Origin: Coleofasciculus sp. FACHB-T130
Lineage (GTDB): Bacteria > Cyanobacteriota > Cyanobacteriia > Cyanobacteriales > FACHB-T130
DNA: 64,000 bases
Direction of reading: 5' to 3'
NCBI RefSeq assembly: GCF_014695375.1
Contig: NZ_JACJOG010000030.1
Location: 85,092-149,091, forward strand
Shown: piece by piece, positions 55,649-64,000 of the stretch
Layout of the letters: each line of letters opens with the position of its first letter
Numbering within the stretch: position 1 is the stretch's first letter
Position numbers and translations under genes: made by a program
Notes under the pieces: generated by a model
The model's input: only the letters and a program-made list of their open reading frames with translations
Told to the model about the DNA's origin: nothing
Database searches by the model: none

Positions 55649-56866
55649 ATGAGCAAGATCGATAAATTTTTTACATCTTTCTGTTTTATTGGTGGATTAA
55701 CCGCTGCAATTCTGACAGCACATCCCGCTCAGGCATTCAAAATAACCGGCGTTGATTACTTAGGACAATTCACTTTTTCGACTGGTTTTTCATTTCAGGG
55801 AACTGAATTGGGAGGGCTATCAGGAATTACTTACGATGCCAGTAAAGACGTTTATTACAGTATTTCTGATGACCGGAGTGAAAAGGCACCAGCTCGGTTT
55901 TATACCCTCAAAATTGATATTTCTCAGGGTTCTTTAAAGCAGGGGGGAGTAACTCCTGTAGACGTAACAACCTTGTTGAATGTAAACAATCAACCTTTTG
56001 CTCCTTTAAGTCTTGACTCCGAAGGGATTGCCTTAAGTAGCAAGGGAAGTCTATTTATCTCTTCTGAAGGAGATGCGAACCAATTAATTAATCCTTTCGT
56101 CAATGAATTTTCTTTGGCAGGTCAGCAACTTCAAACCCTGCCAGTTCCTCAGAAGTTTTTACCAACAGCGGCTAAAGATAGCGGGATTCGCAATAATTTA
56201 GCCTTTGAAAGCTTGACGCTTACCCCTGACCAAAAGTATTTGTTTACAGCTACAGAAAATGCCTTGGTTCAGGATGGTGCTGTCGCTGACATCAAGGTGG
56301 CAAGTCCTTCGCGAATCTTAAAATATAACCTCGTAACTGGGAAGCCGGAACAGGAATTTTTATACGTTACCGATCCAGTTGCCGCAGCACCCAATCCTGT
56401 TAATAGTTTCAAGACCAATGGTTTAGTAGATTTGTTAGCAGTGAATGAAGATACGTTTCTTAGCTTAGAACGGTCTTTTTCTACTGGAGTGGGGAACACA
56501 ATCAAGCTGTTTGAGGTGTCTTTAGAAAAGGCAACCGATATTAGCAGTATTAACAGTCTCAGTGCAATCAACCTCAACACTATCAAACCAGCTCAGAAAA
56601 AACTGCTGCTTGATTTTGAGAAGTTAGGTGTGACGCTCGATAATATTGAAGGTTTGACTTTTGGCCCTGATTTGGCGGATGGGCGAAAGTCGCTGATTGT
56701 AGTTAGCGATAACAACTTTAGCCCGATTCAGTTTACCCAGGTACTCGCCTTTGGAATTGGCACCAAATCAGCGGCGCATCGTTCTGTCCCGGAACCTTCG
56801 GCACTCACAGGCTTGGTATTTGCAGCACTTGTGAGCATTAAAGTCAAGCGCCACATTCATAGTTAA
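55649..56866 (+). CDS. Esterase-like activity of phytase family protein with PEP-CTERM
   Basis: ATG 55649 gives a clean signal peptide (MSKIDKFFTSF.. LTAAILTAHPAQA); an in-frame ATG 16 codons upstream is less likely. About 405 residues. Beta-propeller-like phytase/esterase motifs: GTELGGLSGITYDASKD, YYSISDDRSEKAPARFY, SLDSEGIALSSKG, and DNIEGLTFGPDLADGRKSL, then LIVVSDNNF. The C-terminus VPEPSALTGLVFAALVSIKV plus KRH is a PEP-CTERM sorting tail. An exported hydrolase acting on phosphate esters is inference. Confidence 0.88.
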   Translation: MSKIDKFFTSFCFIGGLTAAILTAHPAQAFKITGVDYLGQFTFSTGFSFQGTELGGLSGITYDASKDVYYSISDDRSEKAPARFYTLKIDISQGSLKQGGVTPVDVTTLLNVNNQPFAPLSLDSEGIALSSKGSLFISSEGDANQLINPFVNEFSLAGQQLQTLPVPQKFLPTAAKDSGIRNNLAFESLTLTPDQKYLFTATENALVQDGAVADIKVASPSRILKYNLVTGKPEQEFLYVTDPVAAAPNPVNSFKTNGLVDLLAVNEDTFLSLERSFSTGVGNTIKLFEVSLEKATDISSINSLSAINLNTIKPAQKKLLLDFEKLGVTLDNIEGLTFGPDLADGRKSLIVVSDNNFSPIQFTQVLAFGIGTKSAAHRSVPEPSALTGLVFAALVSIKVKRHIHS

Positions 56867-56880
56867 TCCGGACAATATCG

Positions 56881-56928
56881 CGCTAAAATGCAAAGACGCC
56901 AAATGAAGCAACGTTTTAGCGTCTTTGC
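56881..56928. repeat. Overlapping alternative hairpins after the phytase-like gene
   Basis: CGCTAAAA (56881-56888) pairs with TTTTAGCG (56914-56921), and GCAAAGACGC (56890-56899) pairs with GCGTCTTTGC (56919-56928). The right arms overlap at 56919-56921, so the two stems are mutually exclusive. It probably acts as a terminator or is a dispersed repeat. Confidence 0.5.
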
Positions 56929-57043
56929 GCCTTGGCACGAGACCAAAAAAGCCGTGTCTACCCCACCATTCGAAAGGGAATGAAAAAAAGGGGTTGACAA
57001 ATCCAACGAGACTCGACATAATCGTTAATGGCTCGGAAAACAA

Positions 57044-57117
57044 GGGACTGTAGTTCAATTGGTTAGAGCACCGCCCTGTCACGGCGGAAGTTGCGGGTTC
57101 GAGCCCCGTCAGTCCCG
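57044..57117 (+). tRNA. tRNA-Asp (GTC anticodon)
   Basis: 74 bases. Acceptor stem GGGACTG/CAGTCCC, D-arm with AGTTCAATTGGTTAGAGCA, anticodon stem-loop CCGCC-CTGTCAC-GGCGG with anticodon GTC, T-arm GCGGGTTCGAGCCCCGT, discriminator G as expected for aspartate. CCA is not encoded. It lies 114 bases before gltX on the same strand. Confidence 0.97.
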
Positions 57118-57138
57118 TAAAAAGTAGTAGAAAAGTTA

Positions 57139-57169
57139 GTAGGGGTTAGGTGTTGAAACCTGCCCCTAC
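57139..57169. repeat. GTAGGGG/CCCCTAC hairpin repeat
   Basis: GTAGGGG (57139-57145) and CCCCTAC (57163-57169) pair, with an inner AGGT/ACCT stem. The arms match those of the terminator at 8072, so this is a dispersed palindrome of the genome. It is followed by a tandem AGCAGCTACAAC duplication (about 57178-57203). Confidence 0.45.
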
Positions 57170-57231
57170 AATTATTAGCAGCTACAACTAGCAGCTACAA
57201 CAAATATAGAAACCTTTTGAGAGAATCTGCT

Positions 57232-58671
57232 GTGACCGTTAGAGTTCGGATTGCACCAAGTCCTACTGGGAACTTACATATTGGGACGGCGAGAACCGCT
57301 GTATTTAACTGGCTGTTTGCTCGCCATCATGGCGGCGAGTTCATCCTGCGAATTGAAGACACCGATGAAGCGCGATCGCGCCCCGAATATACTCAAAACA
57401 TCCTTGATGGTCTGAAATGGATGGGAATGACCTGGGATGAGGGGCCATTTTTTCAATCCAAGCGCCTCGACCTGTACCGCAAAGCCATTCAAACTCTCGT
57501 AGATAAGGGCTATGCTTATCGCTGCTACACCAGCGAAGCCGAACTAGACGAATTGCGGACAGCGCAAGCGGCAAGAAAAGAGGCTCCCCGTTATGACAAC
57601 CGCCATCGGAACTTGACGCCAGAACAACAAGCGGCTTTTGAAGCCGAAGGGCGTCGTCCGGTGCTTCGCTTCAAAATTGATGATGACCGGGAGATCTCCT
57701 GGAACGATCTGGTACGCGGCAAAGTTAGCTGGAAAGCCAGCGACCTCGGCGGCGATATGGTGATTGCTCGTGCCTCAGACGATTCAGTGGGTCAGCCGCT
57801 GTACAATTTGGCAGTGGTGGTGGATGACATTGATATGCGGATCACCCATGTCATCCGGGGAGAAGACCATATTGCGAACACAGCTAAGCAAATTTTGCTC
57901 TACGAGGCACTGGGAAGTGCAATCCCGGAATTTGCCCATACGCCATTGATTTTGAACAAGGAAGGCAAAAAGCTCTCGAAGCGGGATGGCGTCACTTCCA
58001 TTTCCGACTTCCAGCAAATGGGCTACACGCCTGAAGCCTTGGCGAATTACATGACATTGTTGGGATGGACGCCCCCGGATTCCACTAAGGAAATCTTTAC
58101 TCTGCCAGAAGCGGCTCAACAGTTCGGCTTTGAGCGCGTCAATAAGGCAGGGGCAAAATTTGACTGGGATAAGCTGAATTGGCTTAACAGTCAGTATCTG
58201 CACAAGATGCCGATAGATGAGCTATTAAATCAGCTGATTCCCTACTGGCAGGCGGCTGGATACGAATTTGACCCGATCAGCGATCGCCCTTGGTTAGAGC
58301 AGTTAACCAGCCTGCTGAGTGCCAGCCTGACGCGCTTGCAGGATGCAGTCGAGATGAGCCGGATATTCTTTAGCCAAAGCGTAGCCTACAGCGAAGAGGG
58401 ACTGACTCAGTTGCAGCAGGACGGCACCGAAACCGCTTTGCAGGCGATTTTGGACGCCCTGGAAAATCATCAAACTTTGACAGCAGAGGGTGCCCAAGAC
58501 ATCATCAAACAGCTGACCAAGGAGAAGAATCTGAAGAAAGGATTAGTGATGCGAAGTTTCCGCGCAGCTCTAACCGGCGATTTGCATGGTCCTGATTTGA
58601 TTCAATCTTGGTTGATCCTGAATCAGCGGGGTCTGGACAAGCTACGTTTACAGCAAGCCCTAGAAAAGTAA
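57232..58671 (+). CDS. gltX: Glutamyl-tRNA synthetase
   Basis: GTG 57232 gives [20 protein letters not shown], the usual cyanobacterial start; five extra codons upstream are probably not translated. About 479 residues. Class I signatures: HIGTART (HIGH-like, about 15) and KLSKRDG (KMSKS-like, about 247). The Rossmann core, stem-contact fold and C-terminal anticodon-binding helices ([18 protein letters not shown]) are complete. It charges tRNA-Glu, which in cyanobacteria also feeds tetrapyrrole synthesis and, when non-discriminating, tRNA-Gln. A terminator follows. Confidence 0.96.
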   Translation: MTVRVRIAPSPTGNLHIGTARTAVFNWLFARHHGGEFILRIEDTDEARSRPEYTQNILDGLKWMGMTWDEGPFFQSKRLDLYRKAIQTLVDKGYAYRCYTSEAELDELRTAQAARKEAPRYDNRHRNLTPEQQAAFEAEGRRPVLRFKIDDDREISWNDLVRGKVSWKASDLGGDMVIARASDDSVGQPLYNLAVVVDDIDMRITHVIRGEDHIANTAKQILLYEALGSAIPEFAHTPLILNKEGKKLSKRDGVTSISDFQQMGYTPEALANYMTLLGWTPPDSTKEIFTLPEAAQQFGFERVNKAGAKFDWDKLNWLNSQYLHKMPIDELLNQLIPYWQAAGYEFDPISDRPWLEQLTSLLSASLTRLQDAVEMSRIFFSQSVAYSEEGLTQLQQDGTETALQAILDALENHQTLTAEGAQDIIKQLTKEKNLKKGLVMRSFRAALTGDLHGPDLIQSWLILNQRGLDKLRLQQALEK

Positions 58672-58701
58672 ACTGAAAATCTTCTTTCTTTTTCTTTTGC
58701 A

Positions 58702-58735
58702 AGCCTTCTCAAGCTCAGCCTGAGAAGGCTTTTGG
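58702..58735 (+). terminator. Rho-independent terminator after gltX
   Basis: AAGCCTTCTCA and TGAGAAGGCTT form a perfect 11-bp stem with a 9-base loop, followed by TT.GG; 30 bases after the gltX stop. Confidence 0.75.
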
Positions 58736-58830
58736 CTTCTTCTTTGGAACTTCTTATGGGATACTATCGTCACTGCTACAACTAGAGCCGTTACATAATC
58801 GGTAACAAGGTGCCGTTTTTGGAAGTGAGG

Positions 58831-59382
58831 ATGTACAAACCCGTACCCAATTTAGGGGAAAAATCGGTAGGAAAGTCCCTCTGGGCAGGCATCACAACCA
58901 TAGCCCTGATGGCGGTAGGAGTGTTGAGCCTTTCGAGGGTGCAAGCCCAATCCGTACAATCCCCGCCCATATTCGAGAATGTCACCCTCGGTCCCCGGTT
59001 TTCGCCCGATCCGTTGACGATTCGGGGTATCAGTGGCGGCGAAATAGCGGCCCAAAAAATTGCAGGTCGCAGCGAAACCGCTACCGGGCCATGTGTTGGT
59101 TTTACGGACGATAAGCCCGATCACACTGTAGTTTTAACTTCGTTTTTCAACTTTCTATCCATCCAAGTGCAAAGCCCAGAAGACACTACCCTCGTGATCA
59201 AGGGACCTGGTGGCAGCTGGTGCAATGATGAGTATGAAGGCAAAAACCCTGGCATTGCTGGTCAGTGGCAGCCGGGAACTTACGGAATTTGGGTGGGATC
59301 TTACGATAAAAGTAAATTCAACCCCTACATTATCAAAATTACTGAAGTCAACTTACTCAATCCTGGCCCCTTCCGGCGTTAA
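58831..59382 (+). CDS. Secreted protein of unknown function
   Basis: ATG 58831 (MYKPVPNLGEKSVGK) has GGAAG six bases upstream and is preferred to GTG 58810. About 183 residues. Signal segment about 17-40 (LWAGITTIALMAVGVLSLS), cleavage probably near VQAQS. The mature part is beta-rich: FSPDPLTIRGISGGEIAAQ, HTVVLTSFFNFLSIQVQS, TTLVIKGPGGSWCNDEYEGK, and GTYGIWVGSYDKSKFNPY. This resembles pre-peptidase/PPC-type beta-sandwich domains (..TTLVI.GPGG.. PG.Y.IWVG..), with two Cys that could pair. No enzyme motif. Confidence 0.75.
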   Translation: MYKPVPNLGEKSVGKSLWAGITTIALMAVGVLSLSRVQAQSVQSPPIFENVTLGPRFSPDPLTIRGISGGEIAAQKIAGRSETATGPCVGFTDDKPDHTVVLTSFFNFLSIQVQSPEDTTLVIKGPGGSWCNDEYEGKNPGIAGQWQPGTYGIWVGSYDKSKFNPYIIKITEVNLLNPGPFRR

Positions 59383-59396
59383 TTACTTGCTGCTTG

Positions 59397-61112
59397 CTAC
59401 CAGCTGCCACCAGCACCGCCACCATCACTGCTGCCGCCGCCAAAATCGCTGCTACTGCTGCTATAACTACTGCCACTGTCATAACTACAACTACTGCTGC
59501 TAGTATCGGAAGTGCTAGTGCTGCTGTTGGAAATCCAGCTAGTGCTAGAACGGCGAACGCTATTCCTCTGAGTGCTGCTAGGACGAGGAGGTAGGCGAGG
59601 AATTTTTGTCTCAATTTGCCGCTGATAAGAGCAACAGTGGCAATTGTGAGTAAACAGGCGTATCCCTTGGCTGTACTCTGTTGCCGATCGCGTAACCTGC
59701 GATGTGCATTGGACGGTCAATTCATGACAGGTGGGGCAAGTGCTAAATTGCCTTGAGTTCAGAATGTATGCACGGATGTGGATTCCCAGACTAGAGGTTT
59801 GTTGGCAACCGTTGGGACATTGCCAGCCGATAAATTTGACGCTACCTAGGTTCTGAGCTGCTCGCTCAGGTTTCCTAAGATGGAATTGGAGTATATTCCA
59901 GTCCATTTGTTGCATGGGATATCGGCAATCAGCGCAATGGGTGGGGCGAGTTGAGCCGATTACTCGCGATCGCCCGGTTGGTTCGATGAAAACTGTATGG
60001 CGCGAGGGAGTTAGGCAAGGAAGCGTTTCCTTAACTTCCTCGTTATAGGAACAACAGTGGCATTCTTTGGCAACCAGTTGCTTACCTTCTCTATTCCATG
60101 TAGGTTGTTCCAAAATAGCTTTGATTGTCTGGGTGACGGTCAATTCCTGACAGGTGAGGCAAGTGTTAAATTGTTGTGAGTCCAGAATGTAAGCACAAAT
60201 GTGAATTGTCTGCCCAGTTAGTTGCGGATAACACTTGAGACACTGCCAGCCTTCAAATCTGACGCTGCCTAACTTTTGCGCTACTTGCTCAGCTTGGCTG
60301 AGATAAGGCTGGAGTGCGATCGCATCCAGTTTTTGCATCTGCTTTTTGCAAGTAGCGCAATGCCAGGGATGAGTGTCGCCACTGTCACCTTCTATGCGCG
60401 ATCGCCCTGTCGGTTCGAGCAAAATCCCACTGCGAGGACGACGCACATAAGCAACTGTCCCTAGAATCAACACTAATACACCGCCAACACCCGCTAGTGG
60501 GTAAACCACTCCTACAACGCTAGCAGTTGTAGTCGGAACGCTAGCAGGTGCAGCCGGAATGCTGACAGGTGGAGTCGGAACGCCAGCAGGAGTTGGCAGT
60601 TCACCCGCTCTCAACTCTACAATCAGTGCTTGCGTTCCCGCCAGGGTGCCACCGTTAAAGTCGCCCTGCTTAAATCGCGGCGTGATTTCTTGTTGGATAA
60701 TTTTGTTAACACGCGCATCGGGGAGAATCGACTCGATACTGTAACCCGTTTCGATTTCTACGCGACGTTCCCCCTGAGAAATTAGTAACAGCACCCCGTT
60801 GTCCTGCCCTTTCTTGCCAATGCGCCAATAATTAAATAGCGACGTAGCGAACGCCTTGGGAGTAGCAGAAGGTGAAGTCTCTGGCACCGTCACTACCGCG
60901 ATTTCAGTGCTATTTTTTGCCTCTAAATCTGAGATGATCTGGTTGAGTTGTGCTTCCGTCGCCGGACTGAGCATATCCGCCATGTCTGTCACCCAGCCAC
61001 CATTAATTTGCCGAGGATTGGGAACTTCCTGAACGGTTAAAGCCTTGCTGACGACTGGGAAGGCAGCAACGGCGAAACTCGCAAAACCAGCAAGAGCAAT
61101 TTGTTTGAGCAT
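59397..61112 (-). CDS. TPM-domain membrane protein with two tandem cysteine-rich modules
   Basis: ATG 61112 (MLKQIALAGFASF) gives a clear signal peptide; the frame is open 13 codons further. About 571 residues. Exported TPM domain (TLP18.3/Psb32/MOLO-1) at about 35-170: VTDMADMLSPATEAQLNQII, EIAVVTVPETS, NGVLLLISQGERRVEIETGY. After a Pro/Ala/Thr linker and a transmembrane helix (about 205-225) come two related modules, each opening with EPTGRSR and holding CxxC pairs (CATC, CLKC, CLTC, CHCC; CADC, CPTC, CHCC). These were probably zinc-binding. The tail is Ser/Gly-rich and ends GGGSSDGGGAGGSW, as in YgcG-type proteins. Function unknown. Confidence 0.85.
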   Translation of the reverse strand: MLKQIALAGFASFAVAAFPVVSKALTVQEVPNPRQINGGWVTDMADMLSPATEAQLNQIISDLEAKNSTEIAVVTVPETSPSATPKAFATSLFNYWRIGKKGQDNGVLLLISQGERRVEIETGYSIESILPDARVNKIIQQEITPRFKQGDFNGGTLAGTQALIVELRAGELPTPAGVPTPPVSIPAAPASVPTTTASVVGVVYPLAGVGGVLVLILGTVAYVRRPRSGILLEPTGRSRIEGDSGDTHPWHCATCKKQMQKLDAIALQPYLSQAEQVAQKLGSVRFEGWQCLKCYPQLTGQTIHICAYILDSQQFNTCLTCQELTVTQTIKAILEQPTWNREGKQLVAKECHCCSYNEEVKETLPCLTPSRHTVFIEPTGRSRVIGSTRPTHCADCRYPMQQMDWNILQFHLRKPERAAQNLGSVKFIGWQCPNGCQQTSSLGIHIRAYILNSRQFSTCPTCHELTVQCTSQVTRSATEYSQGIRLFTHNCHCCSYQRQIETKIPRLPPRPSSTQRNSVRRSSTSWISNSSTSTSDTSSSSCSYDSGSSYSSSSSDFGGGSSDGGGAGGSW

Positions 61113-61348
61113 AAGCGATCGCAACTCAACAACTGTAATGGGTGCCATCACCTCTAGAATGTCTCAGGTGGATCGGCAATTCGGTTCACTCTTTTGCTCA
61201 GTTTTTGGCTCACTGTTCGGGGCGATGATGGGAAGGGTGTTGGTAGCATCCCCTGTGTTAGCATTGCCAACGCGATGGAGGCAGAGCCGAAAAGCTAAAT
61301 TACAAGTAAATTACAAGCGCTGTAGAGTTAAAATTCAGGATAACGGTT

Positions 61349-62653
61349 GTGGCTTTTAAAATTGGATTACTGGGACTGGGGACAGTCGGCACGGGTACGG
61401 CACAAATTTTGCTAGATCCGCAAGGGCGTCATCCGCTGCTGCAAGAAATAGAAGTTTATCGGGTGGGAGTGCGATCGCTAGATAAGCCTCGACTCGTAGA
61501 AATGTCAGAAAGCTTGCTGACGACCGATTTGGAATCGATTGTCACCGACCCCCATGTGGATATTGTGGTCGAGGTGATGGGAGGCTTAGAACCGGCGCGA
61601 TCGCTCATCCTCAAAGCGATCGCCAATGGTAAGCACGTTGTCACGGCAAACAAGGCGGTGATTTCTCGCTACGGCGATGAAATTTTTACGGCGGCGAATC
61701 AAGCAGGCGTCTATGTGATGCTAGAGGCAGCCGTTGGGGGCGGTATCCCGGTGATTCAACCCCTGAAGCAGGCGCTGAGTGTCAACCGGATTCATTCGGT
61801 GACTGGCATTGTCAATGGCACCACGAATTACATCCTCAGTCGGATGCAAACCGAGGGGGGTGAATTTAGCGAGATTCTGGCAGATGCCCAGCAGTTGGGC
61901 TATGCAGAAGCCGATCCAACGGCTGATGTAGATGGTTTAGATGCTGCTGACAAGATGGCGATTTTGGCTTCCTTAGCGTTTGGGGGACGCATCAAGCTGC
62001 CAGAAATTTACTGTGAAGGAATTTCTAAGGTCAGCGCCGCCGATATTGCCTATGCGGAAAAACTCGGCTTTACGATCAAATTATTAGCGATCGCTAAACA
62101 AGATTTACCGGCATCGGAGAAAGGGACTTCTCTACAAGTCAGAGTTCATCCGACTCTCGTACCCAAAACTCACCCGCTTGCCAGTATTAGCGGCGTCTAT
62201 AACGCAATTCTCGTAGAAGGCGAACCGATTGGGCAGGTGATGTTTTACGGACGAGGGGCGGGTTCCGGGCCTACTGCCAGCGCCGTTGTCTCGGATATTT
62301 TAAATATTGCTGCCATTTTGAAAAGTGGTGGAGATGCTGCCAAACTGCATCCCCTATTAAGCTGTTCCCATCAAGATTACTGCGCGATCGCCCCGATGGA
62401 GGAGCTAGTTACGCGGTTTTACGCTCGTTTCTTGACACGGGATCGTCCGGGCGTTATTGGTAAGTTGGGCACCAGTTTCGGCAATTACCAGGTGAGTCTT
62501 GAATCTGTGGTGCAAACTGGTATCCACGGCGAACTTGCCGAAATTGTCGTCGTGACTCACGATGTCCGGGAAGGGAACTTTCGACAAGCCCTGGATGAAA
62601 TTCGCACGTTAGATACGATAGACAGTATTCCCAGCATTTTGCGAGTTTTGTGA
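61349..62653 (+). CDS. hom: Homoserine dehydrogenase
   Basis: 434 residues from GTG. Rossmann motif IGLLGLGTVGTGTAQIL. KHVVTANKAVIS holds the conserved Lys; the homoserine-dehydrogenase signature AYAEADPTADVDGLDAADK-like region is at about 190-210 (YAEADPTADVDGLDAADKM). The C-terminal ACT domain is FLTRDRPGVIGKLGTSFG..VSLESVVQ. It reduces aspartate semialdehyde to homoserine in threonine/methionine synthesis; the ACT domain suggests feedback by threonine. It is divergent from the TPM gene, with about 235 bases between. Confidence 0.96.
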   Translation: MAFKIGLLGLGTVGTGTAQILLDPQGRHPLLQEIEVYRVGVRSLDKPRLVEMSESLLTTDLESIVTDPHVDIVVEVMGGLEPARSLILKAIANGKHVVTANKAVISRYGDEIFTAANQAGVYVMLEAAVGGGIPVIQPLKQALSVNRIHSVTGIVNGTTNYILSRMQTEGGEFSEILADAQQLGYAEADPTADVDGLDAADKMAILASLAFGGRIKLPEIYCEGISKVSAADIAYAEKLGFTIKLLAIAKQDLPASEKGTSLQVRVHPTLVPKTHPLASISGVYNAILVEGEPIGQVMFYGRGAGSGPTASAVVSDILNIAAILKSGGDAAKLHPLLSCSHQDYCAIAPMEELVTRFYARFLTRDRPGVIGKLGTSFGNYQVSLESVVQTGIHGELAEIVVVTHDVREGNFRQALDEIRTLDTIDSIPSILRVL

Positions 62654-62829
62654 GGAGACAAGTGGCGAAAGGTGTAGAGAGGCGAATTAATACAGCTTCC
62701 CTAAAATACAGCGATCGCTCCTGTTTTATCCGCTTTGGTTTAAGCGCAGCGGTGCGTCAGCGCGGGGGTTGGGGGAATCTCAAATATGGCATCAAAAAAG
62801 CGAATGGATATTGCGATCGCATCTTAGAA

Positions 62830-63762
62830 ATGTTAGGAAAAAAGCAAAAATTCAGTTTTTTCTTCCTCCTTCCGGTTTCTTTTTGCCTTTTTTCAGCGGT
62901 ATTTTCAAAATCCTCTGTAGCTGAAGACATTCTCGCTGTACCTACCCTTTTATCGCCTCCTGCAACTGAGGGGAAGGGTGACAAACAAATGTGCCCACCG
63001 CCAGTTTTAGAACGCTTGATTCGCCACAAAGTTGCCGCTGGTGAAACTTTAGAAAGTATTGCCAGCCAATACAATCTCATTCCTACTACTTTGATCGGCA
63101 TCAATCCGTCTTTGCGACAAGGCAAAGCACCCGTAGGGGCAGAAATTTTGATTCCGCCTTACAATGGCATTCGCGTCGAAGTTCCGGCTAGGAAAACTTG
63201 GCAAGATGTAGCCAAAACCTACCGAATTCGTGCCGATGTACTCTATGAGGCGAACGGTTGCCAGAAAAATCCTAGAGTTGTATTCATCCCTGGGGTAAAT
63301 TGGTCGCCTGCAAGTCTGGCTGGACGTAACAACCGAAAACTAGCCCATTATCCCTTACCCGCAACGACAGCGATCGCACTGGGTTATGGTTGGCAGCTAA
63401 ATCCTCGAAGCAATCAAGTTGCTTTTCACAGCGGTATCGATCTGTTGGCAGAAGTCGGGACACCCGTGCTAGCAGTGGATAAGGGAACTGTAGCCTTTAT
63501 TGGCGATCGCGGAGACTCTGGCAATTTAGTCGTCATTAATCATCCGGGAGGACGCCAAACCCGTTATGCTCACCTTGCAACCATTGATGCTAGTCGTGGT
63601 AAACAAGTTAACCAGGGGGATGTCCTGGGAACGGTTGGTACCACAGGACTCCCTGACGTAGACAAACCCCATCTGCATTTTGAGTTGCGCTACAACTCGA
63701 ATTTAGGCTGGGTGGCACAAGATCCACAACCCTATCTTCAGCAAGTAACTGTTAATAGATAA
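62830..63762 (+). CDS. LysM and M23-family cell-wall peptidase
   Basis: ATG 62830 (MLGKKQKFSFFFLLPVSF) provides a signal peptide; the frame is open to the hom stop, but the extra 60 residues look non-protein-like. About 310 residues. Two LysM-like units: RHKVAAGETLESIASQYNL and VEVPARKTWQDVAKTYRI. The M23 lysostaphin-type domain at about 195-305 has HSGIDLLAEVGTPVLA, YAHL and HLHFELR, with all zinc ligands (HxxxD, HxH) present. It is predicted to cleave peptidoglycan cross-links in the periplasm. It follows hom by 176 bases. Confidence 0.9.
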   Translation: MLGKKQKFSFFFLLPVSFCLFSAVFSKSSVAEDILAVPTLLSPPATEGKGDKQMCPPPVLERLIRHKVAAGETLESIASQYNLIPTTLIGINPSLRQGKAPVGAEILIPPYNGIRVEVPARKTWQDVAKTYRIRADVLYEANGCQKNPRVVFIPGVNWSPASLAGRNNRKLAHYPLPATTAIALGYGWQLNPRSNQVAFHSGIDLLAEVGTPVLAVDKGTVAFIGDRGDSGNLVVINHPGGRQTRYAHLATIDASRGKQVNQGDVLGTVGTTGLPDVDKPHLHFELRYNSNLGWVAQDPQPYLQQVTVNR

Positions 63763-63908
63763 TCGGGAATCTGTGCTTGCAGCTAGTTTGACTCATCCCA
63801 TTTCTGTTTTGACGCACTACATACAGCTCACCCTTTTTTTGAGGGTAGGGGATATTTAATGTAGAGCATCATCCAGAAAGATTGGTCTTATAGCAATCGC
63901 CAAGGTAA

Positions 63909-64000
63909 TTAGGACGACAAGCATAAGACATGCTCGATTGCATCTCGCAAACAATTAAACTGGTCGAGTTGTTTGCGGATGCGGCTCTTGAGCCAAGACC
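63909..64000 (-). CDS. IS630-family transposase C-terminus (cut by window edge)
   Basis: Reading leftwards from the edge, the frame SWLKSRIRKQLDQFNCLRDA-IEHVLCLSS ends at TAA (63909-63911). This matches the C-terminal end of IS630-type transposases (WLK.RIR..L..F..L..A). The catalytic DDE core would lie beyond the window. The sequence just outside (GATTGGTCTTATAGCAA, about 63879-63895) may be the element end. Confidence 0.7.
   Translation of the reverse strand, partial: SWLKSRIRKQLDQFNCLRDAIEHVLCLSS

Noticed and set aside
59394..59594. Plus-strand Thr/Ala-rich frames over the end of the TPM gene
   Set aside because: Antisense shadow of the Ser/Gly-rich tail of the TPM protein.
62650..62829. 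60-residue N-terminal extension of the M23 peptidase
   Set aside because: It precedes a good signal peptide and would put it in the interior; ATG 62830 is a better start.

Overview
The window comes from a cyanobacterium, most likely a filamentous one. The HIP1 octamer GCGATCGC is scattered throughout. The window carries psbB and psbT (photosystem II), chlD (chlorophyll synthesis), a long three-domain S1 gene next to nrdR, PEP-CTERM proteins, a Uma2-type remnant and many TPR/CHAT genes. I cannot fix the genus from sequence alone.

Layout. 1-3430: 3' part of a secreted haemagglutinin-like protein with a C-terminal CHAT protease domain. 3431-4899: AT-rich gap with a MITE-like element. 4900-11081: large repeat-rich membrane protein, a small conserved gene, and a TPR protein. 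12100-17777: Ski2/Mtr4-type helicase and a secreted GHL10 glycosidase-like protein. 17859-23632: small membrane protein, then a tightly packed minus-strand five-gene cluster (coiled-coil protein, OmpA-domain membrane protein, Ras-like GTPase, degenerate class III cyclase, histidine kinase). 24061-26906: YihY/BrkB membrane protein, RNase III, NYN-domain protein. 27051-35147: a long inverted-repeat element, chlD, a TIGR04376-like coiled-coil protein, a GspC/PilP-like membrane protein, mnmG and two small cyanobacterial genes. 35565-43252: psbB-psbT, nrdR, a frameshifted S1 paralogue, intact rpsA, a HAD phosphatase, a Uma2 pseudogene and metK. 43421-49922: glycosyltransferase, YkvA-like protein, SIMPL lipoprotein, sensor kinase, IS701-type remnant, PEP-CTERM protein, MITE-like element. 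49951-53787: a TPR-CHAT gene split by one in-frame TAG. 54008-63762: RecB/RNase H-like nuclease, phytase-esterase-like PEP-CTERM protein, tRNA-Asp, gltX, secreted protein, TPM-domain protein, homoserine dehydrogenase and a LysM-M23 peptidase. The right edge holds the 3' end of an IS630-type transposase.

Most genes are housekeeping or conserved cyanobacterial genes in short, independent units with recognisable hairpin terminators. The stretch that behaves as one system is 18469-23632. There a membrane OmpA protein with a probable longin/roadblock-like domain, a small GTPase, a cyclase-like protein lacking key catalytic residues and a kinase overlap or abut, as expected for a membrane-to-cytoplasm signalling module. 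Decay is visible in several places: frameshifted S1, deleted Uma2, IS701 and IS630 fragments, and the split CHAT gene.
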